The notes under the pieces are model-generated. The model had not been told where the DNA came from. It ran no database searches and saw only the letters and a list, made by a program, of their open reading frames with translations. From NCBI GenBank assembly GCA_963855995.1, contig OY979717.1, forward strand, positions 49,975,744 through 50,039,743: DNA of 64,000 bases, given 5' to 3'. A program made the position numbers and the translations under genes. The stretch comes from Muricea muricata. Taxonomy: Eukaryota > Cnidaria > Anthozoa > Malacalcyonacea > Plexauridae. Below, in pieces: positions 24,496 through 38,500 of this stretch. The first letter of the stretch is position 1; the number at the start of each line of letters is the position of its first letter.

Positions 24496-26573
24496 ACAGT
24501 ATATTAAACTGATCCAGAAATGACTCAAAATATCCATTGCAATAGCTACAGACTGATTTGCGAAAAGAATCCATTTGGACTTAAAATGAGTTAAGCAAGC
24601 AAAATAAAATGAGTTGGCAATTGAGTACATACCTTTCTGGATCTAAACGAAGATTAATTTCTTCTATCTGATTCGTCATCACAATTCATTGTTTGATAAT
24701 GGCGTGACCGTAACGCATGCCATGAAGCTGACAATGTATACGAAACTTCATTGGTTTAAACGACTGGGAACATTGGTTACGTTAATCTTCCAGTATTACA
24801 AGATAAGCTATGTCCTTGACTATGACAATCATTCAAGGATACAAGATTTGAGCCATGGTGTATCAAAATTATGTATACATTTGATATTTTCCATACATTG
24901 TGTGCATTTATCATTCTAGGTAGAAGGATAATATTTAGAGTCTAAAATGCAACAACTTTGTGCACTTGTAATATGAAGCAGTCATGATATTACAATGCAG
25001 CCCAATTGTGTTGTGACAATTCACAGTGGTTGGGGCAGATATTTCTGTCAAGTTTGTTACAAGTTGTCGGCAGTTGCTGGATCCACACACGTAAGTTTAT
25101 TATGTGTGTTGCTGCTTTCTTAAATATGGCGTCGGGACGATCCACGGCATAGCAGCGAGGATAAGGTACTTACCCATCAAGCCTGAATAACCGCTGACTA
25201 AAACTCATAAAGAACGAGATTGAACGAGACATGAATGTCAACCGATCAGCACGTTGTAACCCAACAAGATTACACTGGATACAAATATTTTGACAAGCGT
25301 GTGGATTGATTGTGTACACGGCAAATAACGAACAGCATCTTACAATGTCGATGAAAACATGACAGGACAATGTTTTGTTGCTAACATTGTTAACAGTTGT
25401 CAGCATTGACAGCTATGAACAATGTGGGCAGCAAAACATTGTTCGATTGCAATCGTGTTATTTTGCAGGCTCGAAATAATGGCCTTGAAACACCATCACA
25501 AAAGAAACCGTTGAGTTTTTTCAAGAAAATAAAACCTCTTTACCCCTTAGTCCTTCTTATCACAAATCCACATGCTTGTAACATTCCTGAATATGTGTGG
25601 TTTTTTCTTACTTTAAAATCCTGCAGGACATTAACATATATTTGTTCCTCAAAATACCAATTTCCAAGATTGGGTGCATTGAATGATATTTCTATGAATC
25701 GAGGTTAAAAGATCTTAACGTTCATTTGTTTTATAACAGTATTCTTTTATACCATACTATAAGCCAAATGATACGCTTCTCCTGCCATGCATGCATGCAG
25801 CTCCAATTTTTTAAAGTTAAATAAATTAAAGTTAAAGTTTTCAAAAATATTTTGAGACATAAAATATATGTCTCTTGCCTCTTAGTCGTGTTCAAAATTA
25901 AGTGATGACAATCAAGAAATTCAATTACTTTATGGCCTAAAAAGGTCACCTCTGTCTGGCAATCCTCGCTGACACTTCCAATGGATGTAACAGCCTCTTA
26001 ACACTAACCTGGAAATTGTCGCAACTAAGGGGGGATCAGTCATTTTTATACGATTGTCATTTCTTCAATTAACTTATCATTAAAAAAATGAAAGGAAAAT
26101 AGTTTGTAACTAAATGTGATTGCATAGTTTGTTTTTACTACTTTTGTAAGAAAAAAATTTGTAACTTAAAATATTTGTATACTAACGGCAAGAAGTTACT
26201 TCTCAATAAATTCATATAGGCTTTTATAGCACTATTCAACACTGTTTGGTGTTTGCTTCATGCACTGACACTTATAATAAAACGGCAATACATCACCTGT
26301 TGGTGCGACGTGTAACCAGTGAATGGCACGGGGTTTGAATAAGTCATTTTAAGCTGCCGTATTGATACGGTTATATCAGAAGTCATCTCGTATGTGGCAA
26401 TTTACAGACGTTTTTAGCGATTGTATTTGATAAAAGAATCACCGGATCAGTCATGTTATTTATTAGACGGGTATACATGTCGAAGGCTGAGTTGTTTAGA
26501 ATATGTACTTGATTATTTACACTTACATGTATTCAACTACTTCAACAAAGCCAAAAGATAAAGGCTCGATATT

Positions 26574-29500
26574 ATGGGTTTGAGTACAAAACGACGTTTA
26601 TATTCAACGACCTTTCTTGCTATCATAGTAACTGTATATATAATCGCGCTTGTGCTGTTTTTCCTGCCTGTTCCAGAGAACGAAACGTCGGTGGATGAGC
26701 ACGAACGATTCGAGACGCGTTCCGAGGAAGATAAAAACGCAGCAAAAAATAGCAGGTCAAGTATACGAGCTTTTGAAAGCAGCTACGTGGCTGTAAAACC
26801 GCACAAAAGTAAAGAAATCGACGAGGACTACGAGACTAAAGATGTAGTCGCATTAAAAAAGAAACGTTTTAAGAAGTATAGCTTTAATGAGCTTAAAAGT
26901 TCTAAAATTGGACTTGATAGAAAAATACCTGACAATAGACAAAAACAGTAAGTATAACCGACTGTTGTTCTCCGCTTTTTCCCGTTTATGTCGATATGCT
27001 ACCATCTAAGATTTGGGAAAGAAAACGGTATTATAACTCCTGCATTGTTTACGTTATACATGGTACTTAATTGCTTTGATAAGATTGTTTTGACCTCTTC
27101 ATTTGCTTTAATTATATTATGCTTGCTTCATGAAAATCAGTTGCCATGAGTAATGAATCAGGACGCGACTTCACGATGCTTACCGAATCTAAAGCACAGT
27201 ACTCGGTGAAACACACACTATCCCGTTTCTTAGCTATCTAAAATATTTATTTTAGATATTTGATTAAATCAGTGATCAGGCGTAGTTTAAAAAGCGCTTT
27301 ACGATATGAGAGTTATACAGTATTACAGTATTACACTATAACCTATAGATTTTTAAATTTTTTTTTCAAAAACGTTGACCATGAAATTTTAAAAATAAGC
27401 TGGCGCCTGATATACGAAATCAGGATCCAGAAGCATGTCCCCAAGAAAATTAAGGGTTTTCTTGAAGCTTCGATATTGTAGAGTTTTGAGAAGTGTTTAT
27501 GAGGAACGAAAAAATTTATCCTAATGAGAAGAACCGACTCAAAAGATTTCCTATTATGATCGATATATGATTATGATTCAATTATGATCGATATAGGTGA
27601 GGCATTGTTGCGGTACAAGTTAATCATTGCAGAACGCAAAAGTGCATCGATTTTATACTTCTTGCATGGCTACGATTGTACTAATTAATTGTTCTGGTAT
27701 TCAGTTGTAGGAAGTTTCTATTTAGTTGTAGGAAGTTTCTATCGACGCTAACTAGTCAGTTGCTTAGGGGCCTGGCCCACAAAGCATTCGTATATTCTTT
27801 GCTTTGAGTCGTTGCTATTTGCTCCTGCGTTTTGTAAACCTTTTAAATTTATCCAAAATTTAAACGGGTAAAAACTGTGCAAAAGCAGACATATGTCTGT
27901 ACAGAACTGGTTAAAGTTTTGGAAAGTCGGCAGCACTTAGAAAACAATAAAATTTACAAGAAATCTGCAGTAAGTTCAGTAAGTACTATAATATCACAGA
28001 TATTTCAGCTGAGAATATCTAATCACTATTACAAGCCTCTTTGTAGCAGGTATAGTAGACGACTGCATTTGTTCTTTAATGGTTCACGCATGTGACCTGT
28101 CGTTTTTATCAAGATTCTGATTATACTAGCTAAAAAATTGTTAAGATTCTCTTAATGACCTTAATTTCTTTATCGCGATCTTAAGCCCAAAGATGTTTCG
28201 TAAAACACGCCTATACAATGGCGATTTTTATCTTTTCAAGTGTACAACAGCTGCTCAAAATGAACTGAATAGAGATTACGGACATCTTTTTAAGCAGCTA
28301 CGATGCACGTGCTGCATAACTAGAACATCTCCCCCCCCCCCTAAACAGGTTTAGAGCTGGCTAACCCCCTGCATCGCAACATTTTTTCGCACGTTGGATT
28401 CCTCTGATCATACAGGCCTTTAAAGTGCTTATGCAACGAAATTTCACCCCGACGTTTTTGACCTCAGTCTAGAGATAACGTAAAATGGGTTGGTAACTTC
28501 TTTTACAGAAGTTCATTGTCTGGCTTCTTTCGTGAGAAATTTAGCTTTGAATAACATGCAAATATCATACTTATGACATCATAGTGCATAATGTATTTTA
28601 ATACAACATGTATTTTTCAAACAATTTAATTTTGTAGGACAAAATTCCAAAATTATAACTTATAAATTGTGATTTACTGTATTTTAGTGCAACTTTTGGA
28701 AATTTATCATGGATACTGTAAGAGAAATTCCTACAACATTAAAAACTCATTATGCACTGTGATGTCATAAGTATGATATTTGCATATTATTCAAAGCCAA
28801 ATTTCTCACGAAAGAAGCAAAATGATGAACTTCTGTAAAAGAAGTTACCAACCCATTTTACGTTAACTTTACATTGAGGCCATAAAACTTTGGGGTGAAA
28901 TTTCGTTGCATAAACACTTTAAATGGTTTTTTACCCCTGGCTAGACCACGATGCAACGCGACTCGAGATAGGTTGTTAATCAATGAAAGGTTAATAATTA
29001 TGATGATGACGATGCATGTACTTTGAGCCGAAAATAGATTGTATTTATCAGCCCCACCTATGCCCAGATTGAAATTCTATGTGTATTTTACAGGTGTTTT
29101 AACATTGAATATCCAGTTTTCTTACCATCAGCGAGTGTGATAATTATATTTCACAACGAAGCCTGGTCAACATTACTTCGAACAATTCACAGCGTTTTGT
29201 CAAGATCACCTCCGACATTCTTGAAACAAATCATTTTGGTTGACGATTACAGTGATACTGAGCATACTTTTAGTAAGTTTATACGTGCGCATCGGTGAAA
29301 ACTTCATATCCCTAAGAGGTGTGCGTATGCATCGGTGAAAACTTCATATCTCTAAGGAGTGTCCAATTCATACCGAGGGGGAAGGGCTGGACGGCAATCT
29401 GGTAGGCCGTTAAACCATTTCTGAAAATGTTGCAGGCTGTGGAAAAATGTTTGACATGATGACGGGCTATGTATGAAACTTTTCACGTTTGCGCGCTAAA

Positions 29501-32500
29501 TATATCTGTAAATGTAAATTTTAGTGAATTCTACCACCCCTAACCTAACTCTCATTAGGGTATGTTGATTTTTATATACAAATTATAAGACCAACATAAT
29601 CATGGTAACGCGGTCGATAAATGAAAAAAGACCTTTGCTTTTTTAGATGCGAGACTTTTATACACATCTTTTACATTTTATATTCGACAGGACACTTGGG
29701 ATCAAAACTTGACGAATACCTACAATCTCTGCCTAAAGTTCATTTATTGAGGTCTCCAAAACGCGAGGGGATTGTAGCAGCTCGTTTGCGCGGAGCCGGC
29801 CTAGCACAAGAAAAGGTACTCGTCTTTCTTGACTCTCACTGCGAGGTCAATCATGGATGGCTAGAACCGCTGTTGGCCAGAATAGCGGAAGATAAGAAAC
29901 ATGTAGTTACGCCGGATATTGAGGTGATCGACTCAGAGACGTTTGAGTATTTTCAGCGACGCGATCCTAGTATTGGAGTATTCAGTTGGGAGATGCTTTT
30001 TAAATGGCGCAAAATGAACGCCAAAGAGAAAATGAAGGAGGTCCAGGGATTACCATTGAGGTAACGCAGTAAGACATCTTGCATGTTTTGAAAATGTAAC
30101 GATCTGCATGATCCAATCCTGATAAAGATGATCCGCAGGGGCGTAGCCAAGGGGGGGGCGGTCGCCCCCCCCAATCATCCGAGAAACCATTTTTTCAAAA
30201 CGTTGAAATCCGGGTAGAAAATTGTTGGGGGGATTATTTGATGATGAAAGAAGACCAGTTTACCAAAAAAAGAGGAAAAAACACCTGATTTAATTTATAT
30301 ATTTTGAAATACTAAAAAGTCATTTCTATTTTCTATCAACTTGATGGTCTCGTAAATTCTTCTTGCCCAAACTTCCAGAATGGGGAACCCTTATTTTTCT
30401 GAATTTCAGAAACCCTATATAGAATGTTAAACTTCTTCGGTGGGGATGTCGCCCGACACCTCTTAAATGAGCTCGCCCCTCCAAAGTCAGGGCCCTGGCT
30501 ACGCCCCTGATGATCCGATACCAAAATTTATCAATATTTATATGCTGATATGGCAGCACCTACTCGAAAAAATGAACTCACCCATGCAATAGGAAAAAGT
30601 TCTGTTGCTTGATTGGCTATCTACTTGGTATCTATCATGGTATCTCGAGATTCTGAGGGCGAAGTCCGAATCAACTATCGACGCATAGAGAGCGAGTAGT
30701 TTAATTGTTTTAGTAGAATCTGAGATAAAAAATGATTTTCAAGTCATTTTGCTAAACAAAATTTTGCACATTGTCTTTGAACTGAAAAAATACACCAGAA
30801 AAATTATTGTTTTGCTACTTCCTATCTATCGAGCAATAGATAGCAAGTGGCTAGCAATTTCCGATCGAGGTGACTATTTTTCCTCCATTCTGATTCGCCA
30901 AGATTCATTGTCTCTGAAGTGATAGTCACTTAAAGTGACTATAGCTTTTTGCCTTGTTGCTTTTTTATGCAGTGATAAATTTGAAGTGAATTTTGACAAA
31001 GTTGCCTTGATAATTATTTGTAAACACCTGAAAATTTATAATAAAACTATTGGTCTCCTCGATCAGGCTCGGTGATTACAAACCTAGCTATATTCACTAC
31101 AAGCTTATATTACACGCCTTTGGCTCAGTGAAAATAAGCTTGTAATCACCTCGCCTTCGGCGACTAATAGTTAAAGTGATAGCCAGTAGCCATGGCAAAA
31201 CAATCAATTAATAAAACTTAATAGATTCTTGAACTAGGAAAATAGCATTTGAATTGTTTTGTCATATGTTTAATATCATATCATATGTTTAATCTCATAT
31301 GTTTGATCACTTATTCTACTAAAAGAAGTAAGTTACTTGCTCTCCATTTTCATGAGAGAATTGCTGATTTGAGCGTCGCCCTCATCAACTATCATTTCGG
31401 CGATTTCGCAGAAATCTTGAGCCCGCAATAAAAATTCTAAAGAGCTGAAGAATCATTCATTGAAGTATATCACAAAGGAATAAATCAAGCATACACTGAG
31501 GAGTTCTTAGTTCTTAAAATTAAACAGTTGATATTTTACATATTTAAATAAACGTGAGAGCGCGAAATTCATTGCAGAATTATTCACTCTACTATTATCA
31601 TCAATTGGCAAACTCAGGTCCTAAGAATTTCGTATGACATCCTACGAAATGATGTTGAAGAAATGCTAAAAATTAGGGTAGGGTGCGGTACGTAGTCCCT
31701 GAATTTGTAGGATACTTTTCTATCAAACAGGATGACAGATGCAATTTTAGTTGGAACTTTTCCTATATCTTTCCCAAATCGTTTATCAAATATTTATATT
31801 TTCGCAATTTCTAGGTCTCCAACTATGGCAGGTGGTTTATTTGCTATATCCAAAAGATTCTTTTACGAGTTGGGATCTTATGATACTGGAATGTCATATT
31901 GGGGAGGAGAAAACTTGGAGCTCTCATTCAGGGTGAGGAGTTTACTACTTTACCGATGCTTTTCAGTCTAATATTCTTTTTAATCTTGTTATTTTCTTCT
32001 TATTTTCACAAAATGCTGTCAAATTATCACATGTACATGTATCGATAAAAAATTCAATTTTACAATTGTTCGATCCTATTCACTGGATAGTAATTTTTCC
32101 TTTTTATTTGGTTGTTTTTTCATGGTTCATTTGTAAAACTGAGAATTGATTAGTATTAGAGCTCAAACTCAGAGAAGAACTTTTCAGACGAAAAAGATGG
32201 GCATATGACATTTAGGGATGGCTGGTGGTAAAAATATAGCGTAAGTATGGAAAGGAAGTCATTGAGTAAAATTCAACCATCTGTAATGTCGACTATGTCG
32301 ACTACACCTTTAATTAATACGACGATATTAATTAATATGGAAAGTTTGACTATCTGAGTGGCCACCAGCCTATAGTAACAGGTTTGTGTAGGGTTTGTCA
32401 TAAGAGCAAAAGACAATACACTTGGTTTTTATTATTGGTTGGTATTTACCCAACTATCTAGTGCATAAGTTTTGCATGACGCATTCTATGTTCGTATTCA

Positions 32501-35500
32501 AGGTTCTCCCCAGTAAATACAACATTCAGCCCTGATAAAATGAGAACGCAAGTCATCCCAAGTTTCATTGCGTCGACTTGTCATGACCTGTGATGCGAGT
32601 GATCAAACCATGTTCAAATACTAGCAAGGAATCCAAAAAAAAACTTGAAACAAAGTTTGATAGAACTTAAAACGTAACATAATAACGCGAGTCAACGCAG
32701 ACTAACACAAGTTGGTGGTCAAACAGGGCAAAGTCAACGCAAACGTATTATGATGACTTGCATTCTTGTTTCATCAGAGCTATCTGATATTGCAGATATG
32801 GATGTGTGGTGGCACGATAGAAATCCTACCGTGTTCAAAAGTTGGTCATGTTTTTCGTGATACTATGCCGTATACGACAGCCCGAGGCACAACTGAGAGA
32901 AACATCAAACGGCTGGTCGATGTTTGGTTAGATGATTATAAGACATTTGTGTACTCAATGAAGTCTCGAACATTTCTGACCATGGACGCAGGTGACATGT
33001 CTCAAAGACAGGCATTAAGGGAAAGATTAAAATGCAAGAATTTCTCATGGTATCTCCAGAATATCATTCCCGAATTACGCATTCCAGATCTCAATCCTTT
33101 GGGGAGAGGAGAGGTTAGTGTGCTACTTGCAATGAGTTTATCATATTTATTTTAGCGTAAATGCAGCCAAATAGAGCTATACATACTATTCCATAGTGGA
33201 TATTCAAACCAAAGCTGCAATTTTGAACAAAACTTGCTGAGACACTCATGCATTGAAATGTGGAAGTGAAAATGCGCGTGTTATTTTGAAATGGTTAGAA
33301 TATTCACAATTTTCATTGTAAACCCCCTCACCGCTAAAATGTGTCAACAATTTTTCCTATTTTTGCTAAATTTATACGCAAGTTAATGCCTGATAACATC
33401 AATTCAACAAATTTGACCTTGGTTATTAGTTTGACCAAAGCTATCATTACCGATTGAAAATTTCTAAATAGTTAAAAGATCGTAGCCAGTTATTATACAG
33501 GGTGTCCCAAAAAAGCCAAAAACTATTGAAATCACCTATTGTTGACATTTGAATGCCCCAGCACTTGTTAAAAAATTAAAATATCTTTGTAAAGTACGTT
33601 TGTTTTGCTCATGGGAATTTACATTTGTAAATTGTATTCTCTAAACTCTAAAAGAAAATCAGGCTTAGAAAAAATGAAAACAATACTATCTTGTTAGCTT
33701 GTTTGATGTCGTCATTTTCCCGGCTGAAACAACTTAAGGTGGCTCGATATACTAATGCTCCGTAAAGACGGCATGTGCCAAATTTAATGTTATTCACACA
33801 AATCTTTTTATATATCACGTTTACAACAAATAGATACGTAAAACATCGAATATTGCATGTCATGTGGGAGGCTGACGCCATTTCGCACGTAAAAAATGCA
33901 AACTGGATGCGGAATTACTAATTGCTGACGTCATTAAAAAATTCAATTTTTAAAACTGAATGTGCTAAATCTCCTTATTTTGCACGGTGACCTATCTTGA
34001 AATTTTGTAGGCAGTATCGTACCACAAAAGTCTTGCATTATACAAAAATCAAAAAAATTCTGTAATGTGGGAAAAATGTTTTTCAAGACAACAGTATTTT
34101 CGTAGTTTTAAAAAAATTGGCGTAACAGAATTTTTTTAAATTTTGCACAATGTTAGTCTATGGTGTTTGTAACATGATGCGACGAAAAAATTCGGGGTCA
34201 CCGTGCTTCTTTCAGACTTGCGCAGCAAAATAGATCGTCTCTGAGTAAATTTGATACGCAAGTGTTGCCATAGCAACGGAGCATTGCCCATCAAAACTGC
34301 CACAATTTGAAAGAAAATATGCTAAAATGCATGAAAAATTCAATACGGACTTATTCAAATTTAACAGCGCGAAAATTGAAAGCAATAAGTAAACTATAGC
34401 TTAATTTTTTGAAAACTGTATCGAGCCACCTTAACAGAACAATGCAGTCAATGGAAATCGGCAAAATAGATCTGTGTACTTTGTGAAAAGAATTGGCTTT
34501 AAGAGTTGGGTCTGTCGGGCTTGAACTGAACATGAAGGCTGAGTAACAGGCATGGGCTGACGAAGATGCGTCGCACAGCTTTGACCGTCAGGTTGGATTT
34601 GGTATGAACTAAAAACCACGTACAGTACTAGTTGGAACTGGAACGGACAAAGGAGCTATCGACTGTTTAATAACACAAAAGACTGCAATGGTGGTTGACT
34701 GGTTTTTACTCTCGTCGGCAAACCAAATATACCCCAAAAAAGTCCTTTAAAAATCACTTTATTGTTATTAAATGTGTGCTATTATATGCCTCTGGGAATT
34801 TAAACGAATTGCCTACATCAATGGCAGAAGTATTTTCATTGTTATAATTTGACGTAATTATTGTGTTGCTGTCGTTTTTACATGTAGAAGATAATTTAAA
34901 TAAGAAGCATAATAACGCACATTTAACAACAATAGTGTAATTTCTAAAGGAGACTTTTTTCTGGGAGACACTGTAGAAAGTGACTATAGCATTTAAACGT
35001 TAGTTTGGCTTCAGATATAGTGGCCAAGTTATCGCTGAAGTCCAATTCTAATTAGCGTTAACCGCATTGTGTATTTGAGTAGGGAACGGCATTCAGGGCG
35101 TTTGAATACAAAATCTATTGACTTTTTTAATGTGACTTGTCTTTTATTTGGCATATTTTCAGCTGATCAATGTGTATAGTGAGATGTGCATGGACACACT
35201 GGGACACAACAAAAATGAAGGAAAACTTGGAGTATATACATGCCATGGACTAGGAGGGAATCAAGTAAGACTGCTGTAATATATACAGTATTATAAAACA
35301 GATGAGTATCCTAAAGCTATGGGATTATTACTATGTACAGTATGCAAATTCTGAGGATTTTCAGAAAATGTCCAATAATCTCTGACCTGGATCACACAAG
35401 CCAACGAAAATGAGGAGCTTAGCAGACGAAGATAGCGGACGTTCAGCATTCAAAAACAAAAATTAATAAACTTCCTCAGCAAAGTGAAAATGTTGCTTAA

Positions 35501-38500
35501 AAGTTTGCTGTTAGACTCACAAAAACACTAGACCCGGATATATAGACGCGTGGAATGAACTTCAAAATTTGATTGGGATGCGTTATCCAGAATTCACAGG
35601 ATTGGTTCACATAATTCTTATATATCGTCATGCGACATTTCTTTGATCCAAATCCCATTGTGAACGCTGGTATTTATGACGTGCTAGTGTCTGTACCATA
35701 CCAATATTCAGGATTTCAGGTTGTCCCAAAAAATGCCCCTCCCCAAACTTTAAGGTTTATTTCTCAAAGTCTAAACACAGTCTATACATTGTTGTCTAGC
35801 AAGCGAAAGTCTATTACGATGTTAGTTCTTCTGCAAGTTTTTGGGTGAAAATATTGAAACATGTGTTTCTGTAGCAATCTAAAGGGACAAGACAAAAATC
35901 TGATTTGTCCACGTTTTGCTACAGGTCACCCGGAATGCGCAAAAGCTCTAATATAGCGTTCAGTGGGACAGCATCTGTTACATAATGTATATATTAACAC
36001 AAAGGTTGGCAAGTAAATACAAATTTGAACACTCGTACAGAATTTAAACCACCAAAAAATTTGCAAAAAGACTTATTCATTACGATATTCATTTAAAAAC
36101 ATACACACATTGAGAAGACATAACTGAAAAGCATATACGTTGTATTTTTATGTCAATTCAACATTTTTTACCTGACAAAATTCGCGAAAAGTCATCAAAT
36201 TGTTGGTTGATTTTCGCTAAAACTATGCGCGATGCCGGCTGCCTGCCTTACGTCACAGGAAAAAGCTCACTGATTGGCTTGGTGAAAACTCAATTTTTTT
36301 ACCGCGAAAGCAAAACTGAGGAGCTACGTAATATACAATGAATATACAATGTTTCTTCGTTGCACCTCTTCACATCTTTAGCACTTCAGTTTTCGCAGTT
36401 GTTAGCATTTGTTACTGAGTTGTTGTTTTTAAAAAAGCTTTCACTTCAAATTTCCCTCCGCAGCGTTGGCGTAGCTCTTTGAAAATTTTAACATTTCTCC
36501 CCCCGGTTTTGCTTTCGCGGTAAAAAAATTGAGTTTTCACCAGGCCAATCAGGGAGCTTTTTCCTGTGACGTAAGGCAGGCAGCCGGCATCGCGCATAGT
36601 TTTAGCGAAAATCAACTAAAAGTTTGATGATTTTTCGCGAATTTCGTCGGGTAAAAATGTTGAATTGGCACAAAAATACAACGTATATGCTTTTCAGTTA
36701 TGTCTTCTCAATATGTGTATGTTTTTAAATGAATATCGAAGTCTTTTTGCAGATTTTTTTTGTGGTTTATTATGTAACAGATGCTGTCCCACTGAACGCT
36801 ATATTAGAGCTGTACGCATTCCGCGTGACTGTGGTTTTGCATTATCACACATATGTACCACGAAATATTTTTGTTGGGATACATCAAAGGCCAAGTTTAC
36901 AAAACACCATTTCAACAGGATAACGTTTATGAGCTAGACAGTAACTGACCTCTTATGAGTTTGTAGAACTGTGAAAAACAAGGATCTGGTGAGGCGGACC
37001 GTGTGAGACATGCGAAACAGAGCATGCTTAGAACGTTAAAGAGAACATGCTGAAGGAAGAATATCAGTGATGTTACGACATTCAAACTTGTTCTAGTTCG
37101 GTTACTGTCATTTTAAATCTTATCCATTAAATGCGTTACTAAGCAAATAAAAGTAAAATATTGTTATGCAATTGTTGGCAAGTCAAAATTTTAGTTCGTC
37201 TTCTTTGGATTAATTTGAAAATTTAACCCTTTGGTATGAAAATTTACACTAAGAAAGATGTGATGTTGAACTTTTCTTAGATTGTAAACATTTACAATTA
37301 TCTCAGCTTTTGCTTAAATAAGTATACTCTAAAGTCTAATAGGGGTGGGTGATGGTTGGGATACCTTGTATTTACAAAACACGAAAATTGTAGCAAGAAG
37401 AAAACGCCCATTTCGTGGATAAAAGTATTTATAAATGTTCGTTTTGTTTGTTAACATTCTTTTCCTCTGTATTTTAGTTTTTCCTCTACACAAAAGAAAT
37501 GGAATTATGGCACAATGATTACTGCATGAGCATTACTAAACCACCACAAATAGGAATACAAGTCGTTTTGTACAAATGTCGAAGCAAAGGCATTTTGCAA
37601 AAGTGGGAACACACAAGGGTAAGTCAGCGGGTTTTTCAGACCTGCGAAAGCCGTTAGTCATAATTTTTAATTAATTTCTTTCTTTAAAGAAATAAGTAAT
37701 GATGATTTAAAATTGCATAGCATGACCAAATTGTCGGGCTGGCTTCGCTACTGCTTTTATATTGTGACCTGTGTATATCAAAAATGCTGCATGATGAGAA
37801 CAAAATACGAAAACACTGTAATTGCCGAATCTGGAATTCCTACAACTCTCCTCTGAACTTAACTTAAGTTTTATTTTAGTGTTGTGGCATAGTTGTCAGT
37901 GATAAGTTTTAATTACCCTGTGAGCAGAGGCTGGAGCCTGGTTTTCCTAATTTTTTTAGAACTGGGGGAGCGAGAAAATAATGTTCTGCAGCATTTGCAT
38001 TCCGCTTCGTCCATGATTTTGGAAGTAAACTAGTTTAATCTGGTTAAACCGGTATCGGATGGACGGGTAATTACTTCATTTCTTCGTGCTGAAGTGGATC
38101 CGTGCACGAAACTTAATATATGTATACTGCCTCGTTCTTAAAAAAATCCACTCAGCCCGGGAAAATGAAGTACTTACCGATGCGCGCGATTACTATTTGA
38201 CGATCAACCGTTGACTAAATGCGAGCCTACGATGCAAACAAATTAGGGTAGGCATTATTCATGATAATTAGACCAAATCTTTAAGAATGCTCTTTGTCTT
38301 TTATTGTTCAGGCCTTTTGTTTCCTTTATTTCTAATGGAAACTAATGATGCTTTGACCTAATTATCATGGAAACTACCAACCCTGATTGTCTAACAAAAT
38401 AAAATATCTGTAATGGAAATTTGTAGGTTTTGAGGCATAGAACGTATGTTCAGATTTATTGACGTTTTTCGTAATTGAGTTCTTGTAATTGGTCCAAATT

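Larger units (their letters stand above)
22219..26573. other. Spacer between the CHPF and GALNT genes
   Basis: It contains a 109-bp tandem repeat and a TTAA-flanked MITE (listed separately). AATAAA motifs near 23350 and 23530 could serve CHPF but lie more than 1 kb past the stop. The rest, including a 103-codon plus-strand frame at 25397, shows no recognisable gene. Confidence 0.5.

Noticed and set aside
25397..25708. 103-codon plus-strand frame in the CHPF-GALNT spacer
   Set aside because: Composition resembles translated AT-rich repeat; no motif, no plausible promoter or splice context.
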